The translations under genes and the position numbers were made by a program. 20,979 bases of DNA from contig CAWUKE010000017.1 of NCBI GenBank assembly GCA_963922935.1, forward strand, positions 1 to 20,979. Direction: 5' to 3'. This stretch comes from Litorimonas sp963922935 (lineage in GTDB: Bacteria; Pseudomonadota; Alphaproteobacteria; Caulobacterales; Maricaulaceae). Positions 6,792 through 13,611 of the stretch are shown in pieces (position 1 is the stretch's first letter; every line of letters begins with the position of its first letter). Below the pieces are notes generated by a model, which saw only the letters and a list, made by a program, of their open reading frames with translations, made no database searches and was not told the DNA's origin.

Positions 6792-8183
6792 CTATCTGGG
6801 TTTGATCATCAGTTCGGGCCGCACGACTTTGTCAAATTCCGCTTCAGTCACAAAGCCCAATCGGACCGCTTCTTCGCGTAAGGTTGTGCCACGCTTATGG
6901 GCGGTCTTGGCGACAGTCGTGGCATTGTCATAGCCAATCGTTGGGGCCAGCGCGGTCACGAGCATGAGTGAGCGGTTCATCAGATCGGCGATCCGGTCTT
7001 CGTTCGCCGTAATGCCAACCACGCATTTATCCGCAAAGGCGCGCGCTGAGTCCGCTATCAGCTGGATCGATTGCAGCATATTATAAGCCATGACGGGCTT
7101 GTAGACGTTCAGCTCGAAGTGGCCTTGGCTGCCGGCCATGCTGATCGTTGTATTGTTGCCCATAACCTGCGTGCAGACCATCGTCAGCGCCTCGCACTGT
7201 GTGGGGTTGACCTTGCCGGGCATGATCGAACTGCCCGGTTCATTAGCGGGCAGGGACAGTTCGCCGAGGCCAGACCGTGGGCCAGAGCCCAAGAAGCGAA
7301 TGTCATTGGCGATCTTAAACAAGCTCATCGCGACCGTGTTGATCGCCCCGTGTGCGGAGACATAAGCATCGTGCGCGGCGAGCGCTTCGAACTTATTGGG
7401 GGCTGTTTTGAAGGGAAGTTTCGTGTAGTTCGCCACTTCCTCGGCAAACGCTTTCGCAAAGCCCGGCTTGGCGTTCAGGCCTGTCCCCACGGCCGTACCG
7501 CCTTGAGCGAGCGGGTAGAGTTCCTTGAGGCCACGTTCGACGCGCTTAATGCCGAGGTCGAGCTGCGCCACATAACCGGAAAATTCTTGGCCCAACGTCA
7601 CGGGCGTGGCGTCCTGTGTGTGGGTTCGGCCGATTTTGATGATCTTTTTGAACTGCTGCGACTTATCGTTCAGCGCATTACGCAGATATTGCAGCGCGGG
7701 GAGGAGGTTGTGATGGATTTCTTCCGCCGCGCTAATGTGCATCGCTGTCGGGAAGGTGTCGTTCGAAGACTGGCTGCGATTGACGTGATCATTAGGGTGA
7801 ACCGGGTCTTTCGAGCCGATCTCTCCACCCATAAGCTCAATCGCGCGGTTTGAGATCACCTCATTGGCGTTCATGTTAGACTGTGTGCCAGACCCTGTCT
7901 GCCAGACGGAGAGCGGGAAGTTGTCGTCCAGCTTGCCTTCAGCGACTTCTTTGGCGGCCTTCACAATGGCAGATGTGCGCTTGGCATCGAGATTTTTCAG
8001 TGACTTATTAGCCTTCGCCGCGCTCATTTTAATGATACCCAGCGCGCGGATCAGGGATGGCGGCATGGTCTCAATACCGATCGGGAAATTGATCAGCGAC
8101 CGCGCGGTCTGCGCGCCATAATATTTGTCCGCGGGGACTTTAAGCTTGCCAAAAGAGTCAGATTCGATGCGGTAGTCAGTCAT
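6792..8183 (-). CDS. fumC: Class II fumarate hydratase
   Basis: Reversible hydration of fumarate to malate in the citric acid cycle; iron-independent class II enzyme, cytoplasmic homotetramer. At 463 residues it has the usual length. Superfamily signatures are present: TGSGTQSNMNANEV, the B-site/active-site region around HPNDHVNRSQSSNDTFP, His188 in RTHTQDATP (catalytic base partner), and the fumarase/aspartase signature GSSIMPGKVN at 317-326 with the catalytic serine loop. Its ATG has no clear Shine-Dalgarno; a 6-bp hairpin (CGCCGT/ACGGCG, 8189-8209) lies immediately upstream and could influence initiation. The 59-base gap to the upstream membrane protein suggests it remains in the sspB operon. 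Confidence 0.96.
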   Translation of the reverse strand: MTDYRIESDSFGKLKVPADKYYGAQTARSLINFPIGIETMPPSLIRALGIIKMSAAKANKSLKNLDAKRTSAIVKAAKEVAEGKLDDNFPLSVWQTGSGTQSNMNANEVISNRAIELMGGEIGSKDPVHPNDHVNRSQSSNDTFPTAMHISAAEEIHHNLLPALQYLRNALNDKSQQFKKIIKIGRTHTQDATPVTLGQEFSGYVAQLDLGIKRVERGLKELYPLAQGGTAVGTGLNAKPGFAKAFAEEVANYTKLPFKTAPNKFEALAAHDAYVSAHGAINTVAMSLFKIANDIRFLGSGPRSGLGELSLPANEPGSSIMPGKVNPTQCEALTMVCTQVMGNNTTISMAGSQGHFELNVYKPVMAYNMLQSIQLIADSARAFADKCVVGITANEDRIADLMNRSLMLVTALAPTIGYDNATTVAKTAHKRGTTLREEAVRLGFVTEAEFDKVVRPELMIKPR

Positions 8184-8242
8184 GCCCGCGCCGTTAGCAG
8201 GGCACGGCGTTCGTGGCTAGCGGCTGGGGTGTAGACGATGGT

Positions 8243-8485
8243 CTAGTTTTTTGCAGGCTTAGACAGTTTCCAACATAAGAATATCAGGACGCCAGCCAAG
8301 ACGAATGTCAGGCCCGTAAAGCCTATAGTCGACAGTATTGGGTCAATATCGGTCATTAAAAGAGCGATCGTGAAACCCACACTCAATGCGATGATAATAA
8401 GAACCCAAATCCCAATTATCACCCAGCCAGTACGTGTGATTGGCACAAATTGCGTGCCCCGCCATTCATAGTGCGGCCCGCTCAT
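8243..8485 (-). CDS. Small two-helix membrane protein, translationally coupled to sspB
   Basis: An 80-residue protein with a short polar N-terminus (MSGPHYEWRGTQFVPITRTG) followed by two membrane helices at about residues 21-44 and 53-72, and a basic C-terminus (KLSKPAKN), which predicts an inward C-terminus. Its ATG overlaps the sspB stop as ATGA. I do not recognise a family; the tryptophan-rich opening resembles small alphaproteobacterial envelope proteins annotated only as hypothetical. Nothing in it links it functionally to SspB beyond position. Confidence 0.7.
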   Translation of the reverse strand: MSGPHYEWRGTQFVPITRTGWVIIGIWVLIIIALSVGFTIALLMTDIDPILSTIGFTGLTFVLAGVLIFLCWKLSKPAKN

Positions 8486-9024
8486 TTCTTCCGGAAACTA
8501 TCCAGGCTCACGACCTTAGGCCCTTCATCCTTGGGCGGTGTGTCGTCTGGATCTTCTGTCTTTGCTTCTTTCACAGCCGTCGGTGCCGGGGCGCCGAGAC
8601 CTGTGCTGGCCGGACTGCCGATAGATGTGGTCGGTGCAAGGCCTAAGACAGGGCCACTCATCTCTTCCGGCGGATCAAAGGTTAGGCTAAACCCGACGCT
8701 CGGGTCGTGGAAGCGCGTGATCGCATGATAAGGTACGCGGAGATATTTTGGAATGCCGCCAAATTTCAGTGTGACTTCAAAATCATCGCTGTTGGCCGCC
8801 AGGTCCCAGAATTGATGTTCGAGTACGATCGTGATCTCTTCTGGATATTTCGCCGCCAAAGCATCATCGATTTCTACGCCCGGATAGCGGGTGAGAAAGG
8901 TGATGTAGAAATGGTGCGCCCCGGGGAGGCCATCTTCGCGGATGACCCGCCGGATCGCATCGCGCACAACCCCGCGCAAAGCGAGGTTCCGCATTTGCTC
9001 ATAATTCATCAGGTCGTGGCTCAT
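8482..9024 (-). CDS. sspB: ClpXP adaptor protein SspB, alphaproteobacterial type
   Basis: SspB binds the ssrA tag left on incomplete proteins by tmRNA and tethers them to ClpX for degradation by ClpXP. Residues 1-125 are the substrate-binding domain (MNYEQMRNLALRGVVRDAIR opening, HHFYITFLTRYPGVEID, PEEITIVLEHQFWDL, VTLKFGGIPKYLRVPYHAITRFHDPSVGF in pieces). A flexible Pro/Ala/Thr linker follows, and the last residues VVSLDSFRKK match the conserved C-terminal ClpX-docking tail. Length of 180 residues fits the family. It heads the minus-strand operon; an AAGG lies 9 bases before the ATG. An inner ATG at residue 6 is an alternative start. The tmRNA gene it serves lies 2 kb away in this same window. 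Confidence 0.93.
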   Translation of the reverse strand: MSHDLMNYEQMRNLALRGVVRDAIRRVIREDGLPGAHHFYITFLTRYPGVEIDDALAAKYPEEITIVLEHQFWDLAANSDDFEVTLKFGGIPKYLRVPYHAITRFHDPSVGFSLTFDPPEEMSGPVLGLAPTTSIGSPASTGLGAPAPTAVKEAKTEDPDDTPPKDEGPKVVSLDSFRKK

Positions 9025-9118
9025 ATCGCTACCTTAAGCGGAGTTGGGCGAGGGTCAACCGTCTGCGAGAGAGACATATCGGAAAAGACAATCGAACGTT
9101 TCCTGCGTAAGCAGATAT

Positions 9119-10453
9119 ATGTCCGCCCCATTGTTCCAACCGCCTCACGCCAAACCGCTCACGGGTCAGGAAGGCTTTATCGAAGCCACGTGGAAATTTA
9201 TCAGAAACCCCGTCGAAGGGTTCGGGTCGCTGACGTACACGCAACCGATCGTGACAGCGCGAACGATGGGCCAAGTCCTGCATGTCATCAGCGATCCTGA
9301 AGGCATGAATGAAGTGCTGGTCAAGCAAGCGTCTAAGTTCACGAAAACAGCCATTGATGCGCGAATTTTAGGTCCCGCTACTAAAGAAGGCTTGCTCTCC
9401 GTCCATGGCGAGCAGTGGAAGCGGCAGCGCAAATCCGTCGCGCCGATTTTTCGCAAACGCCATATGGAAGATCTCGCCCCGCTTATAACCGAGGTCATTG
9501 AGGATTTCTGCGCCCGGCTCGATAAACGTCCTCGATTGAACCTGTCCGAGGCGATGGCCGAGCTGACCTTTGACGTGCTGGCGAAAGCCTTATTGGGGGA
9601 TCCAAAAGGTCTTGATCGGGACCGCTTAAAGACGGCCACGCGCTCTGTCGTAACGGGGGCCGGTACGTTGCGTCCTGATGACTTGCTGCCGTGGCCGCGT
9701 TGGGTGCCGCGTCCGATGACGCCGAGCGGATCAGCGGCTTTAAAACGGCTTAAACGCGCAGCCGATGATTTGATCGCGGAGCGCACGGCCAATCCGGCGG
9801 ATGATCTCGTCGGCTTATTGATTGGCGCCGATAATTTATCCCAACGCGAACGCCGCGATAATCTGATCGGGTTTTTCATTGCAGGGCATGAGACGACGGC
9901 GCTGACACTGACGTGGGCGCTCTATCTCATCGGGCGGCACCGTCCGACGCTGGAGCGGGTGCGTGAGGAGGTCAAAAAGGTCGTGGGTGAGGGTCCGATT
10001 GAATACCGCCACCTAAAAGAACTCGCGTTCACGCAAGCTGTCATTGACGAAACCATGCGGCTCTACCCACCTGCGCCGCTTCTCAATCGGGAGCCACAGG
10101 AAAGCGTCGAAGTCTTGGGCCGCACGCTAGAGCCGGGGGAGGCGGTGATCCTGAATAATTATGTGATGCATAGAACAGAACGGCTCTGGGACGATCCGCT
10201 CTTCTTCGACCCGGACAGGTTCCTCCGAAATCCGTCGCTGAAAGGCAAAGGCGCGCCCTATATGCCGTTCGGCGCTGGGCCGCGCATTTGCGTGGGGGCT
10301 GCTTTTGCGACGATGGAAGCGGTCATGGTGCTGTGCACACTGGCGCGGGATTACGATGTGATCGTGGCGGATAGCGTCTATCCAAGGCCGCTGATGACAG
10401 TGACGCTGCGGCCAGAAGGCGGTGTGCCGGCGCGGTTGGAGCGTGTCGCCTAA
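9119..10453 (+). CDS. Cytochrome P450 monooxygenase
   Basis: A 444-residue soluble bacterial P450. It has the C-helix WKRQRK pattern after HGEQ, the I-helix oxygen-activation motif AGHETT at 255-260, the ExxR motif at Glu311-Arg314 (ETMRLYPPAP), and the heme loop FGAGPRICVG with the thiolate ligand Cys391. No membrane anchor is present. The ATG at 9119 is used rather than an in-frame TTG at 9044, because the 25 extra residues are unlike any P450 N-terminus and would run across the promoter region shared with sspB. No strong Shine-Dalgarno is visible. No ferredoxin or reductase gene lies beside it, so it must use redox partners from elsewhere; substrate unknown. Its stop codon interlocks with that of the convergent gene. 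Confidence 0.93.
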   Translation: MSAPLFQPPHAKPLTGQEGFIEATWKFIRNPVEGFGSLTYTQPIVTARTMGQVLHVISDPEGMNEVLVKQASKFTKTAIDARILGPATKEGLLSVHGEQWKRQRKSVAPIFRKRHMEDLAPLITEVIEDFCARLDKRPRLNLSEAMAELTFDVLAKALLGDPKGLDRDRLKTATRSVVTGAGTLRPDDLLPWPRWVPRPMTPSGSAALKRLKRAADDLIAERTANPADDLVGLLIGADNLSQRERRDNLIGFFIAGHETTALTLTWALYLIGRHRPTLERVREEVKKVVGEGPIEYRHLKELAFTQAVIDETMRLYPPAPLLNREPQESVEVLGRTLEPGEAVILNNYVMHRTERLWDDPLFFDPDRFLRNPSLKGKGAPYMPFGAGPRICVGAAFATMEAVMVLCTLARDYDVIVADSVYPRPLMTVTLRPEGGVPARLERVA

Positions 10454-10893
10454 GCCACGCGACGCTGTGCGCGTAAGGCTGAGTATGTGAGGAAAAAGAT
10501 GCCAATATGAAAGGCGAACGCAGCAAGGGCCAAGATAGAATAGCCGTCGTCCATGAGTGCAAGCCCTGTTTGATAGGCGGACCACGCAAGTAGAAGCGAA
10601 GCCCCAATTGCAAACCGGTTGCAGAGTTGTATCTTCCAGAAAATCGTCAGTACAGAGCCGATGATAAGGGCCCCGGACAAGGCTCCGAGAAAGCTAAGGA
10701 ATCCAGCCGCAGTTACAGAAAAAGCAAATTCGAAAAAGATCGCACCAAGATCGGGATCGGTCAGTATTCCTGTAAGGCCAAGCATGATTAAAAGCCAGAA
10801 TGTCACGCCAAGGGCTGCTAGAGCCGCCATGCCGCTGATTGACAATGCGGTTGGGAATAGCCGTTTGAGAAACGCTGTCATGCTGCGAAGCAT
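10450..10893 (-). CDS. Four-helix membrane protein of unknown function
   Basis: A 147-residue hydrophobic protein with about four membrane helices (roughly 15-38, 50-82, 92-112, 116-138) and a basic C-terminus (RAQRRVA). I recognise no family. The start is uncertain: ATG at 10893 or at 10881 (MTAFLKRLF), neither with a clear Shine-Dalgarno. It begins about 20 bases after the tmRNA 3' region on the same strand, so read-through from ssrA might contribute to its expression. Its TAG stop overlaps the TAA stop of the P450 gene on the other strand. Confidence 0.6.
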   Translation of the reverse strand: MLRSMTAFLKRLFPTALSISGMAALAALGVTFWLLIMLGLTGILTDPDLGAIFFEFAFSVTAAGFLSFLGALSGALIIGSVLTIFWKIQLCNRFAIGASLLLAWSAYQTGLALMDDGYSILALAAFAFHIGIFFLTYSALRAQRRVA

Positions 10894-10910
10894 AACGGCA
10901 AAAGGTTAAG

Positions 10911-11264
10911 CCTTAGAACGGGCTCTCCATTCTCATGTGGAAAGTGCAGGGTTTCTGTTGCCAGCTACCCTGCGAAGCCCGCCTAAAGCGCTGATGCCTT
11001 AGGAGTTAAGTTCGGAAATTATCCGGACTGCTTACGCAGCCAGGGCAAAATCCTCAGCATAATTGTCATTTGCAATTACTATAGTTGGGCATTTAACGGT
11101 ACCCACTCGAACGAAAGCTAACCTCTTTAGACGTCTGTCGATCCTATTTCGGCCCCATCAAAAACACACCCGGATCAGATGTATTTATGGTGGAGCCGCC
11201 GGGTACCGCCCCCGGGTCCAGTCCGCTTATTACAGGCGCGTTTATCGTCATAGCTAGCAAGCTA
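10911..11264 (-). ncRNA. ssrA: Transfer-messenger RNA, circularly permuted two-piece alphaproteobacterial form
   Basis: Read on the minus strand, the acceptor piece comes first. It ends in CGGCTCC-A-CCA (11198-11188), preceded by a T-stem CCGGG/CCCGG with loop GGCGGTA (11215-11199). About 31 bases of intervening sequence (11187-11157) follow. The coding piece begins GGGGCCG (11156-11150), whose seven bases pair with CGGCTCC and place a G-U at the third pair, the alanine identity element. GGATCGACAG then matches the conserved D-loop region. The resume codon GCA (11073-11071) opens a frame encoding the tag ANDNYAEDFALAA followed by TAA at 11034-11032. Downstream are hairpins expected of the coding-piece tail: GCAGGGT/ACCCTGC (10973-10946) inside CGGGCT/AGCCCG (10981-10919). 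Outer boundaries are estimates. The RNA rescues stalled ribosomes with SmpB and tags the nascent chain for ClpXP. Confidence 0.93.
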
Positions 11265-11270
11265 GCCCAC

Positions 11271-11301
11271 AATATATGGGCCTGATGGGAGAGCTTTTCA
11301 A
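11271..11301 (-). promoter_or_regulatory. Candidate sigma-70-type promoter of ssrA
   Basis: On the minus strand TTGAAA (11301-11296) and TATATT (11276-11271) are separated by 19 bases, a little long. Transcription would begin near 11264, just ahead of the acceptor piece, which agrees with the RNA model. The spacing lowers confidence. Confidence 0.4.
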
Positions 11302-11391
11302 TGAGAATTTGTCCGAAACCAATGTGCTACAGTGAGGTTATATCGCGATGAGGAGTTGCGAGATGGCCTGGGCATCAGTAACGCTTTTCAG

Positions 11392-12480
11392 GTGACAGAA
11401 ACGCTCGATATTCTCCGCGCTCTTATTGCGTTTGATACGCGTAATGGAACGGGCAATGAAATCGCTTGTGTTGAGTGGCTGGCGGAGAAGCTGAAAGCGC
11501 ATAATCCAGACCAACTTCTCGTAGAGACCGTATCTCGGTCGCGGGAGAAACCGGACAGTGCTTTCGTGCTCGCCTCTTGGGGAACGCCGAAAGTTTTGCT
11601 GAACGTGCATATTGATACCGTGCCGAGCGGTGAAGGGTGGACGGACGACCCGTTAAAGCTCGTTGAGCGCGAAGGTCGCGCCTACGGCTTGGGCACGTCC
11701 GATATTAAAGGCGCAGCTGCGGCGATCTTAGGCGCTTTGGCCCATGTCGAAAGACCTAAAGATGTCGCTATCCTCTTATCAGGCGATGAAGAGCATGGGT
11801 CCGAAGTGATGCCAGCCGTCATAGAACGCGGGCATTTGCGGGGCATTGAAAAGGCCGTGGTCTGCGAGCCCACATCCTGCCGCGTCGGGCGGGCGCATCG
11901 GGGTATGCTCGCAATCTCAGCGACCTATCGCGGGCCGGGTGGACATAGTAGTTTGGCCGATACGCTAGAAGCGCCCCTTCTGCGCGCCACAGAGTTTTGT
12001 TCAAAGCTTGGGGCTTATAAGGCTGATCACTTATCCTTTGGTGAGGCGCCATTCCAAGGCCTGTGTGTGAATGTGGGCGATATCACCAATGACGGTGCTT
12101 ATAATGTCGTCCCGACCACTTCGACGGTTTGGATATCCTTGCGTCCACCGCCTGGTGATGATGTTCGCGCTCGTGAGACAGATGTTCTGGCAATGGCGAG
12201 ATCCGTTTCGGACGCGGTCGAAACCGATACGATCGTGGCTTTCGAGCCTTTCCGTAGTCAGGATCCGACTGTCTTCCAATCTGTTTTCAGCACCGAGCCG
12301 ATTATTGATCTGCCCTATTGGACAGAAGCCGCGATGGTTAGCGAGGCCGGGATCAACACTATTGTTTACGGTCCCGGCAATTTGGAACAAGCGCATCGGC
12401 CTGATGAATATGTCGAGATCACGCAGCTAGAGCAGGCAGAGGCTCGCTACGCCGAAATCCTCGCGGGCGGCTTGTTATGA
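11392..12480 (+). CDS. M20-family deacetylase, ArgE-like (N-acetylornithine or N-acetylcitrulline deacetylase)
   Basis: A zinc metallohydrolase of the M20 ArgE/DapE/CPG2 group. The di-metal ligands and catalytic residues fit: His73-Asp75 (LNVHIDTVP), bridging Asp104 (GTSDIKG), catalytic Glu133 and ligand Glu134 (SGDEEHG), Glu159 (CEPTS), and His335 (QAHRPDEYVE); the GPGGHSS segment marks the dimerisation lid. The opening TETLDILRALIAFDTRN resembles the acetylcitrulline deacetylase branch of Xanthomonas. It is coupled by ATGA to an N-acetylglutamate synthase, which supports a role in arginine synthesis. The start is uncertain: GTG at 11392 matches homologue N-termini, while the frame stays open to a GTG at 11332; neither has a clear Shine-Dalgarno. 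Substrate (acetylornithine or acetylcitrulline) cannot be settled without knowing the genome's transcarbamylase. Confidence 0.85.
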   Translation: MTETLDILRALIAFDTRNGTGNEIACVEWLAEKLKAHNPDQLLVETVSRSREKPDSAFVLASWGTPKVLLNVHIDTVPSGEGWTDDPLKLVEREGRAYGLGTSDIKGAAAAILGALAHVERPKDVAILLSGDEEHGSEVMPAVIERGHLRGIEKAVVCEPTSCRVGRAHRGMLAISATYRGPGGHSSLADTLEAPLLRATEFCSKLGAYKADHLSFGEAPFQGLCVNVGDITNDGAYNVVPTTSTVWISLRPPPGDDVRARETDVLAMARSVSDAVETDTIVAFEPFRSQDPTVFQSVFSTEPIIDLPYWTEAAMVSEAGINTIVYGPGNLEQAHRPDEYVEITQLEQAEARYAEILAGGLL

Positions 12481-13604
12481 GTTCGATGCGCCAGACCGTA
12501 CTGTCATCCTTGTCAGCCGTTGGGGCGACGCAAGAAGCGCGCTTTTATGCGGACCTGTTTTCCAAAGATGATCCGGAGCGCTTTGCGCTGATATTGCTCG
12601 ATCCGCGCATTCTGAAAAACCCGCTACTGGAAGCGCTGACAGCGGCTTTACAGATTTTATCTAATCTTCATCTCACACCGATCCTATTGATCGGCGCGTT
12701 AGATGATGATCGCACCGCCATTAAGTTTCAGGCCCAACGTTTGAAACGGGATTTAGACGCCTCTGGCGTTAAGAGTACGAAGCTGAATACGGCCAGCTAT
12801 GGTTTGGTGGCGGAGTTGAAAAAGCGCACTGCAGCCAATGACATTCCGATTTTGGAAATGACGGAACGGCGCGGGCCGATGAATTTGCCGAAGCTCGTCT
12901 CAGATCTCCGGCCGACAAAGATCGTGTCCTTACAGCCGAGCGGCGGCATTGCCTTTGAAGGGGAACGTCGTCGAAATCTGCGCATGTCAGAGGTTGGCGC
13001 GCTAATCGATGGGAATGAAATTTCATCGGGGCAGGCGGCTTTTTTGCGCATGGTGCAACGCATTGAGCTTGAAGCCAGCGAAGGGCGGCGGGCCTATGTT
13101 CTGGCCTCACCGTTAAACCTTCTGCCTGAACTCTTTACCGCCAAGGGATCCGGAACTCTGATCCGGAAAGGGGCGGAGGTCGTCACGATGGACGCTTTGC
13201 CAGACGATCCCGCCTTAGCCGCTGCGATCTCAAACGCTTTTGGACAAACCCTAAAACCCGGTGTTTTAGATCAGCCGATTTCTCAGGCTTTCATGGAAGC
13301 CGATTATCGGGCGGGCGCCATTTTCAAGACGCTTGCAGAGCGCCCCTATTTGTCGAAATTCTGGGTTGTGCCCGAAGCTCGCGGTGAAGGGCTCGCACGC
13401 GACGTTTGGGAAGTCATCTGCGAAGACTTAGAAAGTTTTTTTTGGCGTTCACGATCTGAAAATCCTTTCAATGGATGGTATCTGAAAATGTGTGACGGGA
13501 TGCAGCAAAGCGGACCGTGGCGTGTTTTCTGGCGGGGTCTGGATGCCAAAGATCTGCCGTCCATCATTAAAGCGGCCTCTGAGGCACCCATCGATTTTCA
13601 ATAG
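12477..13604 (+). CDS. N-acetylglutamate synthase of the NAGS/NAGK-like type with degenerate amino-acid kinase domain
   Basis: Residues about 260-372 are the DUF619-type GNAT domain of bifunctional and vertebrate-type NAGS: DYRAGAIFKTLAERPYLSKF, the acetyl-CoA loop VVPEARGEGLARDVW (298-311), FFWRSRSENPFNGWY (321-335) and GPWRVFWRGLD. The preceding ELFTAKGSGTLIRKGAE (219-234) is also characteristic. Residues 1-240 follow the amino-acid kinase layout (RFALILLDPRIL, TPILLIGALDDD, KIVSLQPSGGIAF), but the kinase signatures are gone: no K-x-G-G near residue 40, no H-G-A-G-P near 72, no N-x-D/NAD block. At 375 residues it is shorter than the usual 430-450. It should therefore acetylate glutamate using acetyl-CoA but not phosphorylate N-acetylglutamate. 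It lies between the ArgE-like gene (4-base overlap) and the M14 gene (7-base gap). Confidence 0.82.
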   Translation: MSSMRQTVLSSLSAVGATQEARFYADLFSKDDPERFALILLDPRILKNPLLEALTAALQILSNLHLTPILLIGALDDDRTAIKFQAQRLKRDLDASGVKSTKLNTASYGLVAELKKRTAANDIPILEMTERRGPMNLPKLVSDLRPTKIVSLQPSGGIAFEGERRRNLRMSEVGALIDGNEISSGQAAFLRMVQRIELEASEGRRAYVLASPLNLLPELFTAKGSGTLIRKGAEVVTMDALPDDPALAAAISNAFGQTLKPGVLDQPISQAFMEADYRAGAIFKTLAERPYLSKFWVVPEARGEGLARDVWEVICEDLESFFWRSRSENPFNGWYLKMCDGMQQSGPWRVFWRGLDAKDLPSIIKAASEAPIDFQ

Positions 13605-13611
13605 GACTGGA

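Noticed and set aside
7071..7853. 260-residue plus-strand ORF
   Set aside because: It lies entirely antisense within fumC, whose full-length product carries all fumarase motifs; the long frame is a by-product of codon bias.
9044..9118. N-terminal extension of the P450 from a TTG codon
   Set aside because: It occupies the sspB/P450 divergent promoter region and does not look like a P450 N-terminus; ATG 9119 is preferred.
11063..11257. 64-residue plus-strand ORF in the otherwise gene-free region
   Set aside because: It is exactly antisense to the tmRNA, including the tag codons and the acceptor piece, and has no Shine-Dalgarno or recognisable protein.
13492..13611. N-terminal extension of the M14 carboxypeptidase
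   Set aside because: It only re-reads the NAGS 3' end in another frame; ATG 13612 has a Shine-Dalgarno and follows the NAGS stop.
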